From assembly GCF_040954645.1 (NCBI RefSeq), contig NC_092803.1:64807484-64871483 (forward strand): a DNA stretch of 64,000 bases. The letters run 5' to 3'. This DNA is from Diabrotica undecimpunctata (Eukaryota > Arthropoda > Insecta > Coleoptera > Chrysomelidae). This document shows positions 1-11,149 of the stretch, one piece after another (positions within the stretch are counted from its first letter, which is position 1; each line of letters opens with the position of its first letter). Made by a program: the position numbers and the translations under genes. The notes under the pieces are model-generated. The model did not search any database and was not told where the DNA came from. It worked only from the letters and a program-made list of their open reading frames with translations.

Positions 1-600
1 ATCATTTAAATAAATTTTGACCACTTCTAGTTTGGACAACATCTTAATCCTTATTCATAGGTTCGTACGAATATGATTATTCAAAAAGTCTCACTAATTA
101 TTTTTGTTCGTAAAAGCTAGAATTTACTCTTATACGGTCCGACACCTATTTCTGGAAGGTTAAAGAAGGAAGTTTTTAAATCCAAGCCAAAAAATATAAA
201 TAAAAAAAAATCGAAAAGTAATATGAGCAAATCTGAGAAGTTAACAATATAATCAATTTTTTTATATTCTGTAAAATTAAAAATCTTGGTTGAAAGTTAG
301 ACGATATTTTAGACTTAATAAACATAAAAGACCGACGTGGCCCTTTTCAGTAACTTTTCTACTTTGATCGCCAATAAAATTACATCTTGTAAAAGTTTTA
401 AGGCAATACATCTTCAAAGAGCCAATTGCTGTAAGTAGTTCTTTAAAGAAATTCTAAGAGATTTTTCATAAAACGATTCTTTGTGTGTACTAAAAGTAAG
501 TGTATTTTAGCTACAAATATACGTATTCTATAAAATGTTGAGGTTTTTAAAGATGGATTGTAAATATTGCTAAAGTAAATTTTATGAGAGTATTTTATAG
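1..600. other. No gene recognised
   Basis: AT-rich sequence with frequent stops in all frames. I see no coding family, tRNA or clear repeat boundary here. It is the left flank of the fold-back element that starts near 601. Confidence 0.6.
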
Positions 601-2372
601 TATACCATGCGGTCCATATGTATGGAATAAATTCATTTTTAGCGTTATTATGTACTATGTAAAAAAAAACCTGAAACAGATCGATTTGTATTCTTAAATT
701 AACAATTTACAGTATGAAAATTGGGGGGGTCAAATTGGGGAAATTGGGGGAAAAAAACAAAGGGGGTCGTGTGGCACCTTGTAAGAAAGGAATTTTAATC
801 CTCTGTTCAACAATATAAAGTTTTTTGAGTTTGCAGAATCATAACTGAGAAAACTGATTTCTACAATTAAATTAAATGTTCAACTTGACCACCATTATTC
901 ACTTCTTGACAATAACCGAGGCGATTTTGGAACTCTCGTACCTTTTGTATGACCTATTTTGTTAATTTCTTCCGTTATCCTAGCTTTTAAATCAGCAATA
1001 TTGCCTGATCTATTAAAATATATTTAAGAAATAATCAGGTATTTTCGTATCTGTTCTGCCAAAAATTAGGGAAAAAATCTAGTAGGCTGCTGTCATTTAG
1101 GTATTTAAAGTTACTATAAGACGTCAGTATAATATTTGTGCGCGTATTAAATTTAATTATGACTGATTTGTCCGAGACTTAAAGAATAGACATTTAGTTA
1201 TGATTGGTTGAGGTAATAAAATAAGAACTCAAAAGTTAGCAAAATTGAAAAGAAGTTTAAGATTAAGGAAAATCCGCATAAGACAACTCGAGAACTTCAG
1301 GAGTTAAATGAAGATGATCCTGATAGAAGGCAAGAATTCTGTGAAATGATGATGGACAGAATGAACGCAGATTTGCAGTTTATAAACAAACTAGTTTTCT
1401 CTGATGAAGCGACGTTTCATTTAACCGGAACGGTTAACAAACATAACTGTAGATATTGGAGCAGAGAAAATCCTCACTGGGTGTGTGAGATTCATACGCA
1501 ATATCCTAAAAAAGATAATGTTTGGGCTGGTATCATTAACAATAAAACTATTGGTTCTCATTTTTTTGAGGGCACAGTTGATGGTGAGGTTTATCTATAT
1601 TTTTTAATTCACTTTTTAGTGCTTACATTACGAAGATTTTTTCCCAAAATTAATCATCCAAATGAGATAGATTGATCTATTTACTACCAACAAGACTAAG
1701 CTCCACCGCATTTTGCACGTATAGTTAGAAATTATTTAAACGAGGTTTTTTCCAATAGGTGAATTGGAATACGTGGAACGATCGAATGGCCGGCTAGATT
1801 CTCCGATTTAACTCCTCGATTACTTCTTATGGGTTTATTTAAAATCTAAAGTATTTATGAATAGACCAAACAGTATTGCTGATTTAACTGCTGACATTAA
1901 CAAAATAACCCCCGAGATCGTACAAAATGTTGTACGGGAATTCCAAAATCGCCTCGGTTATTGGTCATTTTGAATATTTAATTTAATTATAAAGTACATT
2001 AAAAAATACATTCTAAATATTATATGACATTAATATATGTTCATAATATATGTTCATTGAACCTAAAGTTTTGTGGTAGAAACATCAAAATTTTATCTTA
2101 ACAATCAATTTTCTCAGTTAGGATTACACAAACTCAAAAAACTTTATATTGCTGAACAGAGGACTAAACTCCCTTTCTGACAAGGTGCCATACGACCCCC
2201 TTTGTTATTTAAAATTTTCGAGGGGGTGCTTATAATTCAAAGGGGGTATATTATTTTCATACTGAAAATTGTCAATTTAAGAATAAAAATCAACCTGTTT
2301 CAGATTTTTTTCACATAGTTCATAATAACGCTAAAAATAAATTTATTCCATACATATAGATCGCATGGTATA
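601..2372 (+). mobile_element. Fold-back mariner/IS630-like element
   Basis: The two ends are inverted copies of each other: about 601-1010 matches the reverse complement of about 1870-2372. Both arms share landmarks such as a G-rich stretch (GGGGGTCGT), TTTATATTG near the transposase side and CATGCG near the tip. The arms are long because they include the last part of the transposase reading frame: the segment near 915-1005 is a reverse copy of 1880-1965, which encodes the C-terminal end. Ordinary mariner elements have TIRs of about 30 bp, so this looks like a rearranged or double-ended copy. The arms differ by about 100 bp in length, so an indel has occurred since they formed. Confidence 0.7.
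1255..1975 (+). pseudogene. Mariner/IS630-like transposase, decayed
   Basis: A DDE/D cut-and-paste transposase relic. The open stretch 1346-1675 has the first-aspartate motif VFSDEATFHL followed by a CRYWSRENPHW block and DNVWAGIINN, the usual order in insect mariner/IS630 proteins whose gene models carry a DUF4817-like N-terminal part. The frame is open upstream to about 1260 (ELQELNEDDPDRRQEF) without a convincing start. After 1675 homology continues in shifted frames: an APPHFAR-like second-aspartate region near 1700, WIGIRGTIEWPARFSDLTP near 1770, and a C-terminal stretch to about 1970. Several frameshifts and stops make it inactive. No N-terminal HTH is visible, so the 5' half is missing. 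Confidence 0.75.
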
Positions 2373-2406
2373 TATACCATAGTGTTACTATGTGGTATGG
2401 ATTAGT

Positions 2407-2413
2407 ATATATA

Positions 2414-2504
<91 letters not shown>
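2407..2504. repeat. (TA)n microsatellite
   Basis: About 98 bases of nearly pure TA dinucleotide, interrupted once or twice by TTT. It lies between two inverted-arm transposon relics. Confidence 0.97.
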
Positions 2505-2508
<4 letters not shown>

Positions 2509-2608
2509 CTGGGTGATTGATTAGTGTGAGGAAGCTCAGTAAATCTGTTATAGTAAAAATTACAAAAAAAAGTTATTAACCCACATTTTAAAATTAGTTA
2601 CAATCTTA

Positions 2609-4348
2609 CAGGGTGTTCCATAAGATGGTGGCAGACCAAACTTATGTTTTTTTTAAATGGAACACCCTGTATTTTATTTTAAATTTGAAATATGCTTTAC
2701 TTCCATATCACAACAATGTAAAGTTTTATTACATCAGGTATTTAAAAAGTTATAACCAATATTACTTGAAAATCGTATCAATTTTAAATTTCTGTATAAT
2801 TAAAAAGGAATATATATCAACCATAGTTTTTTCAATATTGTTAAAAATTATAAAACATATTCGTTTTCATAATATTCGTTAAATCAAATACAGGGTAAGT
2901 CAAATGCAAGTACATTATCTTCTTGGTAATTTTAAATAGAACATCCTGTATTTTATATCACTATCGAAAAGTACTAATATCGTACTTCAAATTTTATGAA
3001 GTACTTCTTATACCTAAAGTTATCAGTTTTCTAGATATTTTTATTTTTCCATCAAAGTATTAATTTGGTAGATATTTTAACGTTTACCAATTATTATTGT
3101 GAGTTAGCCATGATTGATATGTCAGAAACTGACAGTTTGAAATTATTGTTTATTAATTCAGTAACAAAATAACGACACATAAAAGAAAACAATTTATTTC
3201 AAATAAAATTTATAAAAAATAACCGACGGAAAATTAAAAAAAAAATAACAACACATAGAAAAATAAAAAACAGTAATTTTAACTCAACTAACTTAAGTAA
3301 GGTGTTCAAAATGACCTCCCAAAACATCTATGCATATTTGAAAGCGGTTTTTTTTGCTTTGATTTATTGTCATACAGCCAGTATGACACATATATTGTCA
3401 CAAAACATTGAAAGAGTTGCTTACATTACTATGCATTTGAAAAGAAATATTTTGAAATGCAGTTCGGATTCTATTTTTCATATTATCCCTTGTTGTTGGA
3501 GGTATTTTATATACTTCGTTCTTAACATAACAACCAAAAAAATTAGTCCATTTTATTGAATTTTGGTGACCTTGGGGGCCACCTTACCGGTCTATCCATC
3601 TTTCACCAAACTGGTCATTAAGTTCACAACGTACTAATTTGTTGTGGTGCGCAGGAGCACCGTCATGTAGAAACCACATTTGTTCACGCACATTAAGTGG
3701 AACCTCTTGTAATAATATCGGTAACTGATTTACGATAAAATCTAAATAAATCTCACCATTTAAGTTATCTTCAAAAAATATGGTCCTACTACATGGTTAC
3801 CAACGATACCTCCCCACACATTTAGAGACCATCTTGTTTGACTATGTGTTACTATGTGGTATGGATTACTTGTTGAATAGTAGCAGAAAAGGTATACCTA
3901 ACAGAACCGTTTCGATCTAATGTAGCTTCATCACCAAATAGGACATAATCAAAAAAATCTCTCTGCTCATTATTTTTTTTTCTAAATCCTCCTAAATTCT
4001 TTTAACTTTCTAAGTTCTTGTTCATTGGAAATACTCCTTATACTTGTGTGTGGGTTTGCTGTAACTGCCGTCTACAGACTCATTTCGTTTTCCTCTGTCA
4101 CACTAGTTTTTGTTCGTTTATGTTTTTCATAATTCACTGAACCAGTGCGGTTAAATCAATTTTTCAATTTTCAATTTTTTAAAAATTATTAAAAAACTAT
4201 GGTCGCAATAGATCAATGTTCCTATACTTCTTTTTAATTACACAGGGAGTTAAACTTGATACGATTTTCAGGTAATATTGGTTATAACTTTTTAAATACC
4301 CGGTATGACATAATAAAACTTTACAATGTTGTGATGTGGAAGTAAAGC
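2609..4348 (-). mobile_element. Second mariner/IS630-like relic with inverted arms
   Basis: The segment 2690-2850 and the reverse complement of 4190-4348 match (CTTTACTTCC near one tip, ATTGGTTATAACTTTTTAAAT, then a TTAAAAAGG-type block). Outside the left arm there is an extra tip, CAGGGTGTTCC, with a small local hairpin (2609-2672). The right end lacks this tip and abuts a non-LTR fragment at 4349, so it was probably truncated there. A related unit (TTTTAAATAGAACATCCTGTA) recurs near 2930. The transposase remains lie on the minus strand in between. Confidence 0.65.
3300..4040 (-). pseudogene. Mariner/IS630-like transposase, decayed, minus strand
   Basis: Read on the minus strand, this gives in order a first-aspartate block LFGDEATLDRNGSVRYTF (about 3945-3885), SLNVWGG (about 3810), a second-aspartate block MWFLHDGAPAHHNKLVR (about 3680-3630), and a C-terminal run around TNFFGCYVKNEVYKIPPTT (about 3550-3490) followed by a helical tail. 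Motif order and spacing are those of a mariner/IS630 DDD/E transposase related to the one at 1346. Stops and frameshifts occur between blocks, so no product is possible. The plus-strand open stretch at 3302-3559 is only the antisense of this relic. Confidence 0.75.
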
Positions 4349-4712
4349 CGATTTGTACTGGTATACACTGTGTTAGTTTTACATTTATCTTTGCCTGTAT
4401 TCGATTATGGAAGTAGACATTTTCGATGGTTTGTATAATATGTAATATGCTATATGTAATATTGATAATGGTATGTTTCTTTTATACAGTAGGTGTAAGA
4501 CGTCTTCGACTTGGATGCGATTGAAAGCCTTTGTCAGGTCTGTAAAACATATATATGCTGGTTTATTGTAGTCGATGACCTTTTCTGTGATTTACTTTTC
4601 TGGCATCTACGCAGGATCTTCCGGATCTGAATCCTTGTTGTTGATCTGTTAAAGTTTGTTATTTTATTGATTTTGTTGGATAGGATTGTAATAGTATCAA
4701 TCTTAGCTTTAG
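4349..4712 (-). pseudogene. Non-LTR reverse transcriptase fragment
   Basis: The minus strand matches, base for base in long runs, the reverse transcriptase of the element at 41180-43097. Shared peptides include QQGFRS(G/R)RSCVDA, an AYICF block, KAFxxIQVED and LHLLYKRN. It covers only RT fingers/palm and ends where the mariner-like arm begins at 4348. A short extra repeat near 4445 disrupts the frame. It is a 5'- and 3'-truncated copy of an RTE-like family that is present at least twice in the window. Confidence 0.8.
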
Positions 4713-4715
4713 GTT

Positions 4716-4870
4716 TGCAAACTCATCTCTACATTGTCCATCCACATTTTACGGGGCCTTCGTTTGTCCTGTTTCCTTGGGGTTTCTATCTCTGCACTAA
4801 TATTTCATCCAGCTTACAATTCATCTTTATTCCCTACGAACCATGGGTTTGTGATTTCGTGATCATTTTT
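4716..4870 (-). pseudogene. Non-LTR element C-terminal scrap
   Basis: The minus strand encodes a basic RRPRKMWMDNVEMSLQT segment, the typical end of RTE-like polyproteins (GRPRKRW-DNVE). It follows a few stops in degenerate sequence. It may be the 3' part of the same kind of element as the neighbouring RT fragment, but the order of the two pieces suggests separate copies. Confidence 0.5.
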
Positions 4871-5563
4871 TAAATTATATATAAAATTTGTTATAGTTAA
4901 CTTTTATATGAATTGAGTTCCACAAAGGACGTATAAAAAGTTTTATTTTTACTCCAAATAATTATATTATTCTAAATTATAACTGTTATTAACCGCTAAT
5001 TGGTGCATATATTTTTTGTTAATTTGTTTTTTGCTAAAATAGATAAATTTGATGGTTAACCAATGCGTGAGCATGCAACATATAATTGACCATGTGAAAA
5101 ATATGAATTCTCTAAATACAAGCTACAACTGGAAATTGTCTGGCCTTGAGATTTGTTAATGATCATCGCAAATGATATTGGAACAGGGAATTGAAGCCTT
5201 TTGAATGATATTGTGATTATTAATATTATTATTATAATTAATTGTTCGTGCTCAAATTTGTGAAGCTGAAAACTATGATTTGTAGTTGTTATCTGTGACG
5301 CCCTCAGGGGGAGGGTTTGGGGTTTAAACCCCCCCCCCCGGGTATATAAAGTAAATAAAAGTAAAGTATATAAAATAAAAAATATTTAAAGAATAGTAAA
5401 AAAATGTAACTTGTCCTTTACACACAATACAAAAGTCTAAAACGCTAATTGAATAATTAAAATACCACTTTAAATATGTAGAACACAATAATTATTGAAT
5501 AAATACACAATAATTAATAATATTTTTCATTATATTTAGATGTAGATACCTAATATTAGGCTT
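4871..5563. other. No gene recognised; C11 tract
   Basis: AT-rich spacer. It contains a G-rich/C-rich hairpin-like patch at about 5310-5342, with GGGTTTGGGGTTTAAA followed by eleven C residues at 5329-5339. No coding similarity seen. Confidence 0.6.
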
Positions 5564-6122
5564 GTGACAAAAGTAGACAAAACGAGTCTGTTGCGGGTAG
5601 CATGCGCCTACAGGACTGTATATGCGGCAGCCTTGTGGACTATCACGGGTTGTGTTCCTCTGCATGTGTTATCAGTAGAAAAGAGACATCTCTATGAAAG
5701 AAGAGAGCATTTGATAACAGCTATAAAAAAAGAAGAAACGGAAAGATCAATGGAAAGATGACAAGAAGGGTGAAACAACAAGGAAGATGTTGCCCAGTGG
5801 ACCAAGATGCGGTTTGCGAGCCGAAGGGACTGGGTAGATTGTCTGTTTTAGGGCGTATCTTCATAGGTTCAGAAACACAGATACAGATAAATGCCTATAC
5901 TGCGAATATTCGGACATTGTTACTCACACAATGCTGGAGTGTAATAGATATACAGTAGAGAGAAACAGAATGTATAAAGAAATAGGTATGAACCCTGTGA
6001 CTGTAAGAGAGATGATCGTGAAGATGACGGGAAGTAAGGAGGGATGGAATAGTGTTTACAATTACATCCGAGCAGTCATTAAAAAGAAAGAAGAAGAGAA
6101 ACACCAACCGGGCCAACGACAG
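5564..6122 (+). pseudogene. R1-like non-LTR element, C-terminal fragment
   Basis: Three frames in succession give the C-terminal part of an R1-clade-like polyprotein: LLRVACAYRTVYAAALWTI with GCVPLHVL (about 5580-5670), a basic helical linker, then AYLHRF and a CCHC-like finger CLYCEYSDIVTHTMLEC at about 5895-5945, ending in a lysine/glutamate-rich tail near 6122. The frame changes at least twice, so it is dead. The RT and endonuclease parts are missing (5' truncation, typical of target-primed reverse transcription). The palindromic insert at 6134-6939 entered at its 3' end, within AGATAAGATCT. Confidence 0.75.
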
Positions 6123-6950
6123 AGATAAGATCTAATTACTATTTTATTGGGAATAAGTCGCAATTGAAAGTTAAAATAAGTTTATTGACGTTTGAAGTGT
6201 TGATAGACGAAAACGTGGAAATCAAACAAGTGGAAAAATTTAAATATTTAGGTGCACTCATTACTAAGAACGGCTTGGGAGAAACCGAAATTAAACACCT
6301 AAATAATCAGGGACGTAAAATTGTAGGATGTCTGAACTCCTTATGGTGGGATCGCAACATTTCCAAAAGGGACAAAAAAAGAATAGGGCAAACCATGGTT
6401 GAATCAGTTCTTTGTTATGGTTTTTTTAAGTATGAACAATTATTGCAGATCTGAAGAGAAGATTGGTGGCACTTGAAATGGATTATTTGAGAAGAAGTGC
6501 TAGAACATCAAGGCAGGAAAGGAAGACCAACGAGTCTGTAAGACATAACATGAATGCTACAGAAACGGTCATTAACAGAATAGAAAGAAGAGGTTCAAAA
6601 TGGTTTGGACACATTGAGAATGCCTGACGAACGTTGGCCTTAAAAACTTCACAAATGGAAGCCCCTGGAAGAAGAAAATCAGGTAGAACTGGACGCTCAT
6701 GGAATGAAGGAATTAGAACAGCAATGGAATCGAGAGATTTGGAGGAGGAGCATGCCTTGAACTGGAAGGATTGGCGGAGGAGAACGGGGATACGGCGATA
6801 GCCGTCTCCAAAATATATTGTAATTACAAGTTGGATTAATGTCAAACGTCAATCAACTTATTTTAACCTTCAAATGTGGCTTTTCCCAATAAAATAGTAA
6901 GTACTTTAAAATGCCACAAGAAAATAGCTTCAGAACAATAGATAAGATCT
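6123..6950. mobile_element. PLE-ended palindromic insert with 11-bp target duplication
   Basis: Perfect direct repeats AGATAAGATCT flank the insert at 6123-6133 and 6940-6950. Just inside, the left end (AATTACTATTTTATTGGGAA, then AATAAG and TTTATTGACG) is the inverse of the right end (CGTCAATCAACTTATTTT, then CCCAATAAAATAGTAA). These ends are the same module that bounds the Penelope-like element at 45089-49668. The interior is not PLE sequence but the C-terminal part of a non-LTR reverse transcriptase, so this is either a captured fragment or a non-autonomous composite. Confidence 0.7.
6198..6800 (+). pseudogene. Non-LTR RT thumb and C-terminal region
   Basis: The open stretch contains VEKFKYLGALITKNG and ETEIKHLNNQGRKIVGCLNS, then ISKRDKKRIGQTMVESVLCYG, the region that follows the RT palm in RTE-like and R1-like proteins. 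After a frameshift near 6450 it continues with MDYLRRSARTSRQER, RRGSKWFGHIE and a Gly/Arg-rich GRRKSGRTGRSW end. The catalytic YxDD motif is upstream and absent. The fragment sits between inverted PLE ends, see 6123-6950. Confidence 0.75.
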
Positions 6951-7714
6951 AGATAAGAGAAGGGAGTGTTCCAAAAATGTCGTCATCCTTACAGTGGCCA
7001 CCCCACTTTCGGACTACGGTACGTGTGCGACAGTCAACTACGCACAAGTAAGAGAGGGTGATTTTAGTTGGTAGGCAGGATACCTGAATCTTTGGCACTG
7101 CTATCTTTAGTACTTTAAATTAAACTAAAACACAAATTTTAGGGACTCAAAATGGAGGTAGCATAAAAAAATTTACCTCCCCCTCAAACAAATTCTGGGT
7201 GCGCCACTGGATGTTATTAACTTTTATTTTAAAACGTACGAGAGTCTTATTTATTATTAGTACTTTTAATTAGTACGGGAAGATTTTTTTAATTTTTCTA
7301 GAAAATTATTGTGCCTGTTATGTAATGAATTCAATCAAAGTCCAAGAAAATTACAGTCCTGTACCTATACAAATAAACGATTATCGTGCCAATTTATTCT
7401 CAACTAATATTAAATAAGTAACAACCTGAACTTATTTTTCTATTCAAATTAATATTGACTTTTGTATGCTTGTCACTTTTTGTTCGTTTTTTTTCCTTAA
7501 CAAAATCATTTATATTATTTACTTAGCAGGTAAATATTTACTTCTTTAAGAATTTTTATTTATTATTAATGTGTCAAAGTTAGTTAAAAATAGTAAAAGA
7601 GAATGCTATAGTATATATTTAATGGATTTTTGATGTTTGCCTTAACCAATGAAAATGTAGTGAAAGAGTTTAATGATACGATAATTGTAATAGTTTTATA
7701 CCAAAATTGTGTTA
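6951..7714. other. No gene recognised
   Basis: Past the target duplication there is a moderately GC-rich stretch (6960-7210) with a CACTTTCGGACTACGG-type block, then AT-rich sequence. No coding similarity seen in any frame. Confidence 0.5.
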
Positions 7715-7930
7715 TCTATATTAATAAATGAATCGCCGAAATTTTTGGACTGGCATCACTTCAGAACTACTGCACCAAATTAGATATTTCTTTTTTTGTT
7801 GTGTTTTTTTTTCATCAGAAGAAGGTTAGTGTTAAAGATAATTTTCAAAAAAATTGTACGGAAAGACTTCGAAGACAGACAGACTTTTCTGTCATTTTAA
7901 ATCGAAATATAACTAATAGATGGCACTATA
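7715..7930 (+). mobile_element. Possible Helitron 5'-end remnant
   Basis: The sequence TCTATATTAATAAATGAATC followed by a CGCCGAAATTTTTGGACTGG block resembles the 5' termini of insect Helitrons, which begin with TC after an A. There is no rolling-circle Rep domain nearby, so this is at most a terminal fragment. The call rests on general resemblance only. Confidence 0.3.
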
Positions 7931-8759
7931 GTATGACTAACAAAAGAAAGCTAGGATTAACAAAATAAATGTCAGTATTGATAGATTGGGTAACAGCTAT
8001 ACCACACTGAATATATCGGTTTTTGTTCTATCACCGAAGCATCGAGCAAAAAGACAGAAGAGGGAATGTAACGGTAGTGGGGGCAAAAATATTGTAAAAC
8101 AGGACATTTACTTTCCGATTTTTAGTCCGACTAGTGGTCCAATTTCCGCAGTTGGATCTAAAATCGGACCGTGAGTGGGCTGGTTGATTAGTTGAATAAC
8201 TAGTGGTACGATTCGGAACATCTAGAGGGACTGAACGATGGAGTTGGACGTAGGATCGAAAATTTCCTCAGTCAGTTGACCTTCTGCTCAAATATTTAAT
8301 AGTCCTCCTTTAATAATACTCCTCCTAATTATATTTTGCGTAGCGTTTACTCTACGCAAATTATATTTTGCGTATATATTTTTTGGTTAAGCGATGTACA
8401 CCGTCGTGAAAACAAAATAGAACTGAAGTTGGACAGTTGGACCGCTAGTTGGATAGCAAGTCTGAGCGTGAGTGGAGACGAATATTATAGTAGTTCTACT
8501 AATTGGGACCGCAAGTCGGAACGTAAATGCCCAAAGTTATTGTTTGTCCCAACTGTCACATGAAAGCCATGAAAGCTTATTTATATTGAAGTTTTTTAAC
8601 AACTGTGTCACATTTTAGACTATTATCGTTATTATTTAATTAAAACTTTATTGTGCTCTAGTGTTAAAAAAAGTATTTTAAGTATTTGGAACTTAGTGCT
8701 TGTAATAATATTGAAACATAGTGTTTGTAATATCTTTAAAATATTATAAAAACATCACC
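7931..8759. other. No gene recognised; possible 5' flank of the THAP gene
   Basis: Sequence before the THAP exons, with somewhat higher GC at 8150-8560. A small hairpin (GCGTAGCGTTTACTCTACGC, about 8337-8356) lies between direct copies of ATTATATTTTGCGTA. Short GTTGGA-type motifs recur at 8200-8460. I cannot assign a transcription start. Confidence 0.4.
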
Positions 8760-9663
8760 ATAGTAAGCTGTATTGCTTGTGGCCTTTCCCACAAAACAAG
8801 GAAGGAGAGAACATCGTTTCATCGGTAAGTATTTGTTGAAATTAATTATTAAAATTTAGAAATAAAAATGATTTCCTTGTTGACCAAGGTCACAACACTT
8901 CAAACCAGTGGCGTAACAAAAATTTATTTTATTAGCTGTATCTTAAGTGTGAAAGTAGAACTAAAAAATTTCAATGTTTGTTGACTTTGACTAATGTTAT
9001 ACTCATATATTGTTATACTCATTAGTTAAGTATGTCAAACAAAGTTATGTCAATTTATGTAACTGAGAACTAAGTAACTGAGTAACTGAGTGTTTAAATA
9101 AAAGGTAGAAAATCTAAAATTTATAATATATACCTGGTACCTACTATACAAAGCATTTCAATTTTTAGGTTTCCCAAGAACAAAACTCAGAGGAAAGTGT
9201 GGGTTAATTTTGTCGGAAAAGCGGAGATGGATATAGAGAAATTTTCATATTTAGGTTTAGAACATTTTACAGAGGAAGATTTTGACACGTCATCATCTGT
9301 AAAATCAAGGATGAAGTCTGGTGCCATTCCTAGTAAAATTATTGTTAGACAAAGATATGTAAGTTTATTTGCATTATGTTTATTTTAATTTTGTCCAAAG
9401 CTTATTAAGAATATTAAATAAAGTGTTTATATGCCGTTTCATAATTTTGTAGTCTTCTTCCTCTTAGAATGCCGTCTCCCTACGGAGGTTGGCAATCATA
9501 ATGGCTATTTTTATTTTTTTGTAGTCTAGAAGTGGTGAATTTGATGTAGAATTCAATTCCAATGAAAGTCCACATGACTCGGACATATTGCCCAGTTCAA
9601 CAGAAAATCCATCTACTTTCAAAAATACCCCTACTGTTAAAAGAAAGGCATCGTGTTTAGAAG
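8760..9663 (+). pseudogene. THAP-domain gene, three exons, decayed
   Basis: Three blocks splice in frame. Exon 1 (8760-8824) gives VSCIACGLSHKTRKERTSFHR and ends at GTAAGT. Exon 2 (9169-9358) follows a TTTTTAG acceptor and gives RFPKNKTQRKVWVNF, then YLGLEHFTEEDF and MKSGAIPSKI, ending at GTAAGT. Exon 3 (9525-9663) follows TTTTTTGTAG and gives an acidic/Ser-rich linker with a TPTVKRKAS run, ending at GTAAGT. This matches the THAP zinc finger: CxxC, HRFP, HF-(S/T)xxDF and a xKxGAxPxI end. Two defects are visible: the codon at the expected start is ATA, not ATG (8760-8762), and the third zinc ligand, normally Cys before xxHF, is Gly (LGLEHF). Splice sites and phases are intact. It could be a host gene copy or a THAP-type transposase remnant; nothing catalytic is visible downstream. 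Confidence 0.7.
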
Positions 9664-10617
9664 GTAAGTCAATACAACACAATGAGTGTACTGTGTAAAG
9701 ATATGGCATAACATAAATAAGGTAGAGTATATTAATTAGAGGTTTTGAATTTGTTAAAATGTAAAGTCCAAAGTAGCAATAAGAAAATTGTTTGTTCTGT
9801 TGTTATGGATGAAATGAATATCTGAGAAAAAATCGATTACCTCAATGGCAAATATTATAGTTATGTTGATTTCGGAGCACAACATGATAAAAGTTACCCA
9901 CCTACTTAGTAGTAAAAGAATCTATATTATATTCGGCAAAAAAATTATAGAACAATCTCCCTTTGCAACTTATATCTACAACTTCTTTCCTTAAGTTCAG
10001 TATATTGACAAAAACCTATCTATCAGTGGAAGAGTTTCTTAACAAATAACTAAGAAATTACAGTACGTTTAGGTACAAGCAGTTAAAGTATTTTTATTAT
10101 TTGGGTATAACATGACGGAACTTAAACTTATTCGTAAACTAGTTTGTAAGGGGTTTTATTATACAATTTGTAATTTAATTAAATTTTGCAATGGATTGTT
10201 TATTTTATTATCTGTTATTTTGTGATATTGACGATTTATGTAATTTTAGTAAATTTTAATTGTTATTGTTATTTTTTTTATTTTTATAAGCTTTGTCCAT
10301 AAAATTGTACAATTTTCAGTGACAATAAAGCATATTTCTATTCTATGCTAAAATAAATCGCTTGCACAACAAATTTTGTTTTATTTATAACACGTTTAAT
10401 CTCTTATTTTTTTCTCTCTGATACCATTCCTCCCATTAGAGTATTATGTGTTATTGCGTTTCTAGGCTAGTGATGTAATATGGCTGACTGGCTAGGTTGG
10501 TGCATCTTCTGCCTTAATTATGCTCCAGCTAGTCTTTGTACAAGTTTTCTCCATTCTTTTATATTTCGTGCTCTGTATATACATACAGCCCTTACTTCTA
10601 TAAAAAAAGAAAAATAA
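9664..10617. other. No gene recognised
   Basis: AT-rich sequence after the third THAP exon. A fourth exon may lie here but I could not identify one. A moderately complex block near 10440-10600 looks repeat-like without a clear family. Confidence 0.4.
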
Positions 10618-10830
10618 GATTGTACTATTGAAAATCAACCCGTACAAGGAAAAGAAACCGATAAATATGACTTAAGTCCATGGTGTATTTTTGATCAATT
10701 AATTGGAAATGACTCATCTAAACGTACACCGGTATCGAGTGTCCATTACAATGGTGGAAAAACCATCGCCATGTATATCCTAACTTAACCACTATATTCA
10801 TAAAGTATTTTAAAAAATGGGAACACATGT
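10618..10830 (+). pseudogene. hAT transposase C-terminal fragment
   Basis: One frame gives DKYDLSPWCIFDQLIG, and after a frameshift PLQWWKNHRHVYPNLT appears near 10745-10790. The P-L-Q-W-W-x-x-H ... Y-P-x-L motif belongs to the hAT C-terminal dimerisation region. Only about 70 codons remain and no ends are recognisable. It is unrelated in detail to the hAT element at 55.3 kb. Confidence 0.6.
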
Positions 10831-11149
10831 TCAAAATCTGGTTAAATTTTAAATAAAAGAAGAACACGGTTAAAAAGAAGTAAAGTGGAAAAACTTATGT
10901 TATTAAATGTCAATTTAGACGATTCGCGATTTAATAATAACGTGTAATGTAAATGTAAGTACGATTTACTATTTGTATTGTTTAGTTTATGTTTCAAGTT
11001 AAATAAATATGTTAGTTTCTTTCACTTCAATAAATATACACATAAACGATAATAGCCATTATGTTTGTTTATGTAGGTATTCTCTTACTTGAAACTACTG
11101 TTAAACAATCATAGTTACTTGTTTACGAAAATAGGTTTAGTTGCGTTAA

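Noticed and set aside
3302..3559. 85-codon plus-strand open frame
   Set aside because: It is the antisense of the minus-strand mariner-like transposase end.
5310..5342. G/C-rich homopolymer patch considered as a structured RNA or regulatory site
   Set aside because: A simple homopolymer-type hairpin with no conserved context; noted only as a tract.
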